Shown here piece after piece: positions 22,913-32,341 of a DNA stretch of 64,000 nt. Source of the DNA: Eustoma russellianum (Eukaryota > Streptophyta > Magnoliopsida > Gentianales > Gentianaceae); NCBI GenBank assembly GCA_036186865.1, contig AP025042.1:36843133-36907132 (forward strand). The letters run 5' to 3'. The notes beneath the pieces were generated by a model that was given only the letters and a program-made list of their open reading frames with translations, ran no database searches and was not told the origin of the DNA. Every line of letters begins with the position of its first letter. Position 1 is the first letter of the stretch. A program made the position numbers and the translations under genes.

Positions 22913-24091
22913 AGATGAATATGGAAGATGAAGATAAAGAATGGAAACAAAACTCAGATTGTGAAGAGATGGAGAAGATGAAAATGAAGATGGAGGATGA
23001 AGATGAAGATGGAAGAGGATGGGGAGGGAGGTCGATTATGGGGGTGGGGTGGGGTAGGGGGTGTGGTGGGATGGAGGGTGGGGTTTTACTTTATCATGAG
23101 CAGTCAACGGGAAAATGCAGGGGCTGTGGGTTTTTATTTTGTTTTTTCCTTTAATTTTGAAGGTAAAATAGTCAACCTTGGTTAAAGTAGGGTTAAAAGT
23201 ATGGTTAAGTCCGGTCAAAGGTCGATTTCAGCGGTCAACGGTCGACCAGCAGGTCATCCGGATGTCAGGTGTCTATTAACCCTATAAGTCTGGATGGCAG
23301 GTGTGTTTCATGAAACATTGGATGCTACTTAAAACTTGGTGGAAAAGAATGGATACCAGGTGCAATTAACTCATGAAACAAACTTAGTCTTTTTATTTAC
23401 TTTTTCATTTTCTTCTTTATAACCTAAGCCGGTTTTATCATTACTATACTTTTGTGATGAGATGAGTGTGTCTAACATGTTTGTACCGGATTTAAACTGT
23501 TCTAAAGTTTTCTCTAAGCCTAGTTTGCATGATTTAAGTGTAGACACTTCATTTTCATAATCATGTATCTTGGTTTTCAATGCACTATTTTCGGTTCTTA
23601 AGGTTTGTTCATTATTTCTAGATGACTCAATTTTAGTCTTTAATGAATCAAGAGCATTTGATGACTCTCGTTTGAAAGACTCTAATTGACTAGAAAGTTC
23701 CAAGTTGGTTGTCTTCAACTTGTCATTTTCTTCAATTAGTTTCTTTTTCTCTTTTGACAACCTTTTACAATGAGCATGCATTTTCATGAATTCATCATAC
23801 ATTTCATCGAAAGTCATCTCATTATCAGAATCAAAATCAGGAGTAGATGTTACCTCTTTCGTAGACTTTGAGAACGCTCCTTTATGAGAGATAGATGACA
23901 TGATGTATGATTTTATATGAATACCTTGAATCTTTAATCAAGTGAATACAAATGCTCCAGACCTTCTTGAAGTGTTCAAATGCTCCAAACCTTCTTGATT
24001 TGGGATTAGCAGGCAACTATGATTTCTTGCTTCTTAGCCTTGTCTTGTTTGTACGGTGTTGAATCTTGCTTCTTTTGAGTGGTGTTGGTCT

Positions 24092-24104
24092 GGCTCTGAT
24101 ACCA
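24092..24104 (-). promoter_or_regulatory. Primer binding site, initiator tRNA-Met type
   Basis: On the minus strand TGGTATCAGAGCC follows the LTR edge (24107) after two bases. This is the standard plant Copia/Gypsy site complementary to the 3' end of initiator tRNA-Met. Confidence 0.93.
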
Positions 24105-24106
24105 AA

Positions 24107-26447
24107 TGTTGGACCGTGCACCTGCAATAAACACCACTAGAGGGGGGGTGAATAGTGGTTAGCGGAAATTACACTACAACCCTTTGTTAAAATCCCCTTT
24201 GAAAACAGAATCTGAAACCACCTCAGATTCAGAACCCGTTTTTCAAAAATTCACAAATAATTGTACACAACTCCAAAAATTATGAAACTTTCCAGAATGT
24301 AACTTCAATGAGTTAACAAGACTCTATCCAAAAATCAGACAAAAATAAGATCGTTTGACCCTTCAAATAAATAAAAAGATTCAGATGGTCAATCTGGACA
24401 GAATTGGACAGAATGTTGCTGATTTTGCAAAACGTGTTTCTCTTTGAATACTCAACCAAAAAGGTTGATCTTTATATCAAAACACTCCTTAGGATGTGTA
24501 GATGAAGTTTAAAAAAGGCCCTGACCTTAACCAACTCTTGAAAAATACAGAATTTAAGTTTTCTCAAAACTGGTCAGATTGCAGCCAGATTGGAGCAGTT
24601 ATCTTGCAAAGACTGAAAGACTAACTTTCCCTTGCTCAAATCAAGTGATTCTTGTTGCAAATGAAAGCTAACAGTCTGAAGTATAACTCCACCAAAAATC
24701 ACGAATTTTGAAAATGTTTAGCTATTTTTTCAAATTGTGAGAAGTGGTGTGAAAACTGCAGTCAAAAACGGGCAGAAAATAGAAATAAAGAAACAAGAGA
24801 AGAACACCGAGAATTTATCCTGGTTCGGTCAATGTGACCTACTCCAGTCCCAAGGAACACCTTTCCTTGGATTTCACTATGGTATGAACCAAATTACAGC
24901 AAGAACCAAGCTTGATCCTTGGGTTAAACACCAACCCTATTCAAGACTTGGATGAACACCTTTATGCAACTCTTGGTTGCAACACCTCTATCACCTATTG
25001 ATGTAGCCTTATAGATTTGGCTAATCAATCTTACAAATAAGACACAAGAAGGTGTGTATAGTGTAGCTGGACAACAACTAGAAATGGAACCCTTAGCTAC
25101 ACAAAGTATGAACGAAAATATGAGAAGAGAATAGCAAGACAACAATCTTCAATTTTTGCTTTCAAGTGTGTGTCTTCTCTTCTTCACCTGCCTTCTATTT
25201 ATAGAGTGAATTGATGGCATATTCCCTCCAACTTTTAGACCATGTGATGGCTGAGAAATTTGAATTAAAACACCTCCATAATCATCTCCAACAACCTTGT
25301 CTCCATTAACTTCAAATTTGAAATTTCAAGTTGACAACTTTTGCCAACTAGCTTGCTTTTGGTTTGTCTTCTTGTCTCCAACTCATAAAATGAGTACACC
25401 ACCTTCTCCACCTGTTTATGGACGTTTTTGATGTTGTATGTATGTATACCAACTCAAATTTTGTGAATAAAAAAATAATGAATAAGTGTTGACAAGATTA
25501 TGTCAACATATAACACCAAAATTCATACTTTCTTCTCCTTTACATATTGTGATGAATCTTGCACCAAGGACACCTTGTAATCTCTAAAAGATGATGATTA
25601 ATATCCTCTTATAACATATATAAGAGGGTCTTCAAGAAAAAATAGAATGTGACATCTCAAATCGTCACATATCCAGCTATAGTCAATAATATCATCGGTT
25701 GAGAGAATAAGATATAAGATCACCATATAATCTTCAAAATAATAATAACACAGCTTCAGAATGAAGATAATAATATGCTCAAGAGATTCCTTGAGTGAAA
25801 ATACCAAAAATATCCTTGGGGTAAAATGACCAAAATACCCCTGGTGTGAGAAAACTACCAGAAATGCCCCCGGTGATCAAAAATAATCACAATACCACCT
25901 TTGTCATGATAACCAAGATAATAATATGCACTTGAAATATTTTTCACCATATGATGTTCCTACAAAACTTAAAATACCAATTTTGCCCTTTTTGGTAAGT
26001 TTTAGAAACTTCCAAGGCACGTTAGTCGCAAAGACAATAATAATCACCAAAAACACATAATAAGCACATAATGAGCATATATAAATCATGTACAAATGAA
26101 AACAACCATTTTATCACATTTTAGAAAATTATTTCTAAAAACTCTAGACATCGATCGATCGAAGTGCCTCAGCTTCATAGATCGATGTCTCACATAAAGG
26201 TTCAGGTTTTGCCTCTGACCTACATCGATCGATCGAAGTGAGAGTTTGATATACATCGATCGATTGATGTGTCTTAGGTTTAGAGATCGATGTCTCACAG
26301 AAAGGTCTTAAACTTATCTGCCTTACATAGATCGATCGATGTGAACTTGTTCAACTTTTAATCACATATAACACCATATGTGACATTTTTAAGTATTCAT
26401 CACTTAAAATCATGACTTTGAAAATTATCCAAACATATTTCTCAACA
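24107..26447 (-). repeat. 5' LTR of the SIRE-type element
   Basis: 2341 bp, the partner of 15077-17418. The ATCGATCGAT array lies at 26149-26341. It begins TGTTGG and ends CAACA in the plus orientation, which reads TGTTGAG to CCAACA on the element strand. Confidence 0.95.
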
Positions 26448-26452
26448 TTCCT

Positions 26453-26520
26453 ATATTCGAATTCTTGACCTCTTGAAACAAATCTCAATTCGAGTACCAA
26501 CTGAGCTATGTCTTGAGTGC
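26453..26520 (-). mobile_element. tRNA-derived SINE, head part (family C)
   Basis: On the minus strand it reads AGACATAGCTCAGTTGGTAC (A-box-like) and AAGAATTCGAATATAGG (B-box-like), a tRNA-like Pol III promoter head. It continues at 15076 on the other side of the SIRE insertion. The 13-bp duplication TAGAAGATGATCT follows at 26521. Confidence 0.85.
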
Positions 26521-26533
26521 TAGAAGATGATCT

Positions 26534-27639
26534 ATTCTTATATGTGTAGGGGTGTGGTTGACTCCACACATTTAATGAGGAGCCCCTTACACACCACACA
26601 CCTAGTATGTGCCATACACATAACTCATTTAACAGAAAAAGAAACGTTAAAGAAGATATCGTCCCGCAAACTGCATACCTAGTTATCTTTATAGGATGTA
26701 AGTATAGTTAATAGTTTTATTCTATTCAGTATCACCATAAGTAGAACTAAACACACTAATGGAGAATATTGCCCAACCGACATTTCACTTTTTGTATCAG
26801 TGGTTTATAAATTAGTTATAGTTTTGAATGTATCAATTTACATAGATAAATGACATCTAAACTTAAAACATTAAAACGTTAACACTACTACCATTATCAC
26901 ATATCTGGTGTCAGTCACCGTATTTCGGATATTGTTATATTGTAACTATGGTTGCTAAAGATACACGAAAACACGAATGCAAACTGAAACAACCATCAAT
27001 TTCTCATTCACCGTATATATATTGATTATTGGATTCAGATTGGACAACTTTTTGGTGTTGGATTGTAGCGTCTGAGATTATGAGGAGCCTATATTATTTG
27101 AAAGTCATTCTTAAGTCATTTCTTGTATTATTTGAGAATGCCCTGCATCATTCTCTGGATACCATGAAAAGGCCTTCCCGAGTTCTGAAACACATCCAGA
27201 GTTAATACGCATCAGCTCTTCGAGTTCTGAAACATAGCCAGCGTCAATACACGTCTCTTCATTAAGAGTAAACTTAGAAAAGATGGCCATTTATTATAAT
27301 GCACTAGAAGTCTAACAAATATTGATGAGTTGTGTTCAATTTCAATCCTATTTTGTGTAGTCAAACGCAATTCACCGATAGACCATATAGCTTATGTCTA
27401 AGCCCCTTTCTAATGTCCAAAGACCAAAATACCTTGGTTTTTCTTCAAGCCTAATGAGATAATTAACCCTTTTGCTCTTATGTTTTAATATAAATGGATA
27501 AACATCAAACTTTTCTAATATGTTACACTTTCTTTAACAAACTAACCATCCCTACTAAAGTAAGTATCACTTGGAACTGCTAAATTTGCGATACTTGAAA
27601 CAAGAAAATATAGCTAGCGAAGCTTGAATTACAAATTGG
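26534..27639. other. Intergenic region
   Basis: AT-rich, no supportable gene. At 27179-27262 a roughly 43-bp unit (GAGTTCTGAAACA, then CAGC or CAGAG, then ATACACGTCTC-like) occurs twice in tandem. Confidence 0.45.
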
Positions 27640-27803
27640 GCAAGTATAGGTATATATAGAGAGGAGGATTTTACTGAAAGCAAACTCTCTATCTCTTAGG
27701 ATAGAGGTATTGTTTGCATGTCTCTCATCCTTCCCAGACTCTAACGATAGTGTTTGCTGTCGTTAGGATATAATGGATATGATCGTTATTATAGTCGTTG
27801 TAT
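27640..27803 (+). repeat. SINE-like repeat, family A
   Basis: It contains GAAAGCAAACTCTCTATC and TCCCAGACTCTAACGATAG, followed by a GATATAATGGATATGATCG tail. The same order of words occurs at 46372-46690, 47535-47712 and 49495-49592 (plus), and at 28205-28445, 29575-29650 and 30855-31001 (minus). The fuller copies end in TTG runs (47690-47710). Confidence 0.6.
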
Positions 27804-28204
27804 GAAAACATACCACGCATATTTAACCGAAGTTTATAGTAGTAGTACACTATTACTTAATTACGACTCTTAAATATAAAAAAAAAAAAAAGGAATATGA
27901 AGTACTCGAATTAGGTGGAAGGGCATTTAAATTCTGTTTTTTTTTTTTTTTTTTTTTGTGTCGTCCTTTTCCGGCTAATTCTTTTTCCTATTTCGTCTTA
28001 TGCTTTCGGCTTCTTTTCTGGGTGAGAAAGTGGAATCTGGACGAAGTGATGGAAACGATAGAATTCCTTAAAAGAATTGGACTAATCTCATGAGCGAATA
28101 ACCCATTTGAAAAGATCAGGCTTGTTCTTATCAATCTATCTTGCTTGGAAAAGATTTTGGCTTGTCCTTATCCACATATCTTCCTTTGAAGATTGCCCAC
28201 GGAT
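27804..28204. other. Intergenic region with A- and T-runs
   Basis: No gene. An A-run near 27881 and a 22-T run near 27938 are the main features. Confidence 0.4.
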
Positions 28205-28445
28205 CCTTTCACGTATAAAGAACAACAACAATCGTTCTCAGTATCCCAACAACAACAAAAGTTATTGATAGGGTCTGAGCAAGAGGAGAAACAAGCGAAG
28301 AATACCTCCAACTCAAATGATATAGAGCTTGATTCCAGTGAGATATGGTCTGAGCAAGACGAGAGACAACCAAACAATACCTCCAACTCAAATAATAGAG
28401 AGCTTGATTCCAGTGAGACATACGGCTCAATATGTACTCAAATGT
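28205..28445 (-). repeat. SINE-like family A copy with internal duplication
   Basis: On the plus strand CAACAACAACAAAAGTTATTG leads into two direct copies of an ~84-bp unit that begins GGTCTGAGCAAGA and ends TTGATTCCAGTGAGA (28274 and about 28358). Reversed, this gives the CTCACTGGAATC, then TCAGACC order of family A. Confidence 0.6.
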
Positions 28446-28591
28446 ACTAGTGAAGGGAGGATCTTGCAACGTGTAATATTCTTAAATAAATTCTATATGA
28501 TTTAGTTACTAGAATGTCACTGAGACATCATTTTCTCAATGATAATCTTTATTTTTTTTATAATAAATTCAATGACATTTTTAGAATATAG

Positions 28592-29684
28592 ATCTTGAAT
28601 GCATGTTTTTTAGTTTATTTATCCTCTCGTTTAGGAAGCTTTGAAATTCATCATACTGGTTGACTGCGGCTAGCTGTTGCATCAATCAGAAGGAAACTAG
28701 TGTTATATTTATTTTTTAAGAAGACATCATTTTTATGTATTTTATAGTTATGAATACTATGTCTAATTTCTATTTTGATGCATTATTTTTTTTGTTATTA
28801 ATGTATTTTTTTATTGGTTGTTTACAAAAAAGTTAAGTAAACATGAATTTCAGGACAGGCTAAAAATAAATACAAGACTAACAAAGGGTATATTAATCTA
28901 TTAGTGGCGAAGGGTAGTGTAGCGGGGAAAAAAAATTAATGCTTCTTTTGTCCAATATTGTCATGATCAAACATGTAATATGAAAAATCATTGTATAGGG
29001 CTAAATTGTCAAACTATTCTAACATGTCATTTTGTCAAAGAAGTTATATCATTAACGACCAAATATCCAAAAAAAATATGTTAAAATATTTTGACAATTT
29101 AGTGAAACATGATTTTTTTAAAACTAGGTATTTAACTATCTAAGACCAAAAAAAAAAAGGACAGATAGAGTATATCATAAAGAAGAGGCGAAAATAAGTA
29201 GTATATAAATTGCATCATCTTTATCTTATAACTGACTTAAGTAATTACAGAATGAAAACGAATTAAAGCAAAAGCTGATGATATTTGTTTCAGGCTAAAA
29301 TTTAACATGATCAATAGTCTTAACTCCAACCATACACTACCGACTAAAACAATTTGGAAGAAACATAGTATTCGTTAGTGCTCTCGACTTTTTCACTTGG
29401 TCTCTGGAATGGAATTCCTTGCCTTCTTTACTTGAAGCATCTTTGTCGAAGAGGAAAGGTTTATTTTTATTTTATCTATTTTGAAAAAATGGAAGCCAAT
29501 ATATATTGTTGCTCAGACATTAAAAGGGTCCGGAGATTCGTACGTGAGTCTCTACCTAAATAATACAACATCAACTATATCCAGTATATCCCAACAACAT
29601 CGAAAGATATCACTAAAGTTTGAGCGCCTAAACACGTAAATTTAAATTCAGAATAGAGGTAAGAGGTGGAGAATAGAGGTAAGA
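28592..29684. repeat. Left copy of ~1.1-kb direct duplication flanking the gap
   Basis: From TCTTGAATGCATGTTTTTTA to GAGAATAGAGGTAAGA this segment is repeated at 29695-30788, with apparently one single-base difference (GAATGAAAACG versus GAATGAAAAACG). It includes a family A SINE-like fragment at 29575-29650. No gene: the 61-residue frame at 29378 occurs identically in the second copy and has no domain. Confidence 0.9.
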
Positions 29685-29694
29685 NNNNNNNNNN
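29685..29694. other. Assembly gap of ten Ns
   Basis: Ten undetermined bases between two near-identical copies. The true sequence and distance here are unknown. Confidence 0.99.
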
Positions 29695-30790
29695 TCTTGA
29701 ATGCATGTTTTTTAGTTTATTTATCCTCTCGTTTAGGAAGCTTTGAAATTCATCATACTGGTTGACTGCGGCTAGCTGTTGCATCAATCAGAAGGAAACT
29801 AGTGTTATATTTATTTTTTAAGAAGACATCATTTTTATGTATTTTATAGTTATGAATACTATGTCTAATTTCTATTTTGATGCATTATTTTTTTTGTTAT
29901 TAATGTATTTTTTTATTGGTTGTTTACAAAAAAGTTAAGTAAACATGAATTTCAGGACAGGCTAAAAATAAATACAAGACTAACAAAGGGTATATTAATC
30001 TATTAGTGGCGAAGGGTAGTGTAGCGGGGAAAAAAAATTAATGCTTCTTTTGTCCAATATTGTCATGATCAAACATGTAATATGAAAAATCATTGTATAG
30101 GGCTAAATTGTCAAACTATTCTAACATGTCATTTTGTCAAAGAAGTTATATCATTAACGACCAAATATCCAAAAAAAATATGTTAAAATATTTTGACAAT
30201 TTAGTGAAACATGATTTTTTTAAAACTAGGTATTTAACTATCTAAGACCAAAAAAAAAAAGGACAGATAGAGTATATCATAAAGAAGAGGCGAAAATAAG
30301 TAGTATATAAATTGCATCATCTTTATCTTATAACTGACTTAAGTAATTACAGAATGAAAAACGAATTAAAGCAAAAGCTGATGATATTTGTTTCAGGCTA
30401 AAATTTAACATGATCAATAGTCTTAACTCCAACCATACACTACCGACTAAAACAATTTGGAAGAAACATAGTATTCGTTAGTGCTCTCGACTTTTTCACT
30501 TGGTCTCTGGAATGGAATTCCTTGCCTTCTTTACTTGAAGCATCTTTGTCGAAGAGGAAAGGTTTATTTTTATTTTATCTATTTTGAAAAAATGGAAGCC
30601 AATATATATTGTTGCTCAGACATTAAAAGGGTCCGGAGATTCGTACGTGAGTCTCTACCTAAATAATACAACATCAACTATATCCAGTATATCCCAACAA
30701 CATCGAAAGATATCACTAAAGTTTGAGCGCCTAAACACGTAAATTTAAATTCAGAATAGAGGTAAGAGGTGGAGAATAGAGGTAAGAGGT
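29695..30790. repeat. Right copy of ~1.1-kb direct duplication
   Basis: This matches 28592-29684. After 30788 the sequence goes on with GGTGGAGGGATAAAGAATG, which the left copy lacks because it runs into the gap. It is probably the same locus represented twice. Confidence 0.9.
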
Positions 30791-30854
30791 GGAGGGATAA
30801 AGAATGTCATATGCCGCTCCCTTTTCTTCCTTCATTTACGTTTCCTAATCATCA

Positions 30855-31001
30855 TCCGGACCCAGTATATCCCAACGACATCAAAAGTTATTGTTAGGGT
30901 CTGGAGAGGGTAAATGGTAGACAGACAATACATGTATCCCAAGGGATAGAGAGTCTGCTTCCAGTGAGACCTCCGGCTCTATATGTACCTGCATAAATGA
31001 C
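30855..31001 (-). repeat. SINE-like family A copy cut by Copia-2
   Basis: On the plus strand CCCAGTATATCCCAACGACATC, GTTATTGTTAGGGTCTGG and AGAGTCTGCTTCCAGTGAGAC follow the reversed family A order. The Copia-2 insertion site (ATGAC) lies at its 5' end. Confidence 0.6.
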
Positions 31002-31893
31002 TGTTGGAGAAAAGTTAGTTGTGGGAGTCGGAAAATTTTGGATGGCAAGTGGATTTTGTCAAACACCATACTTTGGGCTTAATTACGATTAGTATTCGTT
31101 AACCAAAAACGAAAACTAAAAATTCCTAAATTATCTATGTAACGCGTAGATGAATTTAGGTTGTTGAATCACTCGATTCTGATACCGGGTGAATGAAAAA
31201 TTAACGCTCAAAGTTGGAGTAACATTGGAAGTTATGTGGCGGTTTCTTCCACTACCAATAACTACTCGGTGGTTATTGCAGTAGTGAGGCGGTTTCTTCC
31301 AATCTAACGGTACAGATCAAAACTGATTGATCTAACGGTACGCATCCAATCATCTGATAACTTCCAGTAACTTCTTCCTCTCTATAAATTCCTTTCATGT
31401 TGAAACGTTTTAGATAGAGATTTCGAAAATCTAAAGGCGTACGCAGCTTCTTCTTCTTCTACTTCTGTTTTCATAAAACGTTTTCTTGCATTCATTGCGT
31501 TCGAGAAATCAGAGCACCTTACAGGTTCGTCGAGTTCTTACGTTGCAGTGCCGTTCGTATGAACAGAAGCCGTTGTATCCTGGGAGACGTTTGCTACTAC
31601 CGGTTGGGCACAGAATACCGGAGCAATTTGTCTTAAGGACAGAGTCCTAGACTCGCCTCGGTTTGCATTTTCTTTATGCGTTGTTTGAACAGCATGTTTA
31701 TGCATTTTGGATAAATTGTTCACTCCTTTTATGTTGAAACATTACTGTTTCAACCATATTCTTAATTGTCATGCTCAGTGCTTCACTAATTAAATGATTA
31801 TTGGGATATATATACATCCATTGGAAATTAAAGAGGTTACTTGCAATCCATTTCTTCATTACAGTATACGTATATATGCTCGAGTGCATTCGG

Positions 31894-31929
<36 letters not shown>

Positions 31930-32122
31930 ATATATTTATATATATATATATTTATATATATATATTTATTTGTCAAACTTACCTATCGCATATCTGTATG
32001 TATAAATAAACAAAGGCCTGGTTTAATTCATGCTTACGCGTTGGTTTACATTGTTTCATTATACCGCATATCATTTTTATACATATTGATAATATTGTTA
32101 ATTATTAATTTCGGATCTAACA
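31002..32122 (+). repeat. 5' LTR of Copia-2
   Basis: 1121 bp. It includes a TATAAATTC-type promoter stretch near 31383 and a (TA)n(TG)n microsatellite at about 31893-31975. The block GCCGTTGTATCCTGGGAGAC with TTAAGGACAGAG (about 31569-31645) parallels Copia-1. Confidence 0.93.
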
Positions 32123-32341
32123 ATCTTAAGACAAAATTTTGTGCAGCTTTCAAGTATATCTTTCTGTACGGTTTAAAACAGAATTCTGCTTCTGTTTAAT
32201 TTATGGATGAGAAAACAGAACTAGTTTCTGTTTTCATTTCTGTACGTGTCAACAGAATTTGTTTCTGTTTTGTTGCGAAAGTTGACGGTTCGACACGAAC
32301 AGTGTAACATGTTTTGTTTCTGTATTTCCACAGAATCTGAA

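Larger units (their letters stand above)
21819..23372. mobile_element. Non-autonomous Mutator-like element (Pack-MULE)
   Basis: The 1554-bp insert has terminal inverted repeats of about 116 bp (21819-21934 and 23257-23372, about three mismatches by eye) starting GAGTTAATTGCACCTGG. A perfect 10-bp target duplication, ATGAAACAAA, lies at 21809-21818 and 23373-23382. Long inverted repeats with a 9-11-bp duplication are the signature of MULEs. No transposase is present. The interior holds a GT47-like gene fragment on the minus strand and GAAGATGAA-rich simple stretches near each end. Confidence 0.92.
21267..23901 (-). pseudogene. SIRE-type gag C-terminal region, split by a Mutator-like insert
   Basis: The first part (23901-about 23383) begins MSSISHKGAFSKSTKEV and forms a Lys/Glu-rich coiled coil of about 120 residues, ending GLGYKEENEKVNKKTKF. 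The second part (about 21808-21267) is rich in Tyr, His and Asn (SYRNVYEHTYTAPFK) and ends VWIPKGYLNKNSAPNIQGPK. The transposon at 21819-23372 separates them. No capsid-type UBN2 domain and no CCHC zinc knuckle is visible, although both are usual in this lineage. The PBS is only about 190 bp upstream of the ATG, which suggests a loss of the 5' half of gag. The ATG at 23901 may therefore be an internal Met. Confidence 0.75.
15077..26447 (-). mobile_element. SIRE-type Copia retrotransposon with 2.34-kb LTRs
   Basis: LTRs at 15077-17418 and 24107-26447 begin TGTTGGACCG and end CTCAACA, and are nearly identical, which implies a recent insertion. The 5-bp target duplication TTCCT lies at 15072-15076 and 26448-26452, inside a SINE. 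All coding signals are on the minus strand. The PBS beside the 24107 LTR matches initiator tRNA-Met, and the purine tract lies beside the 17418 LTR. Reverse transcriptase reads like the SIRE/Maximus lineage (FEMSMVGELNYFLGLQIKQ). The gag capsid region appears to be missing. The element was later split by a Mutator-like transposon at 21819-23372. Confidence 0.95.

Noticed and set aside
29378..30666. Two identical 61-residue frames (29378-29563 and 30481-30666) as duplicated genes
   Set aside because: They are the same sequence repeated by the duplication flanking the gap. No domain is seen.
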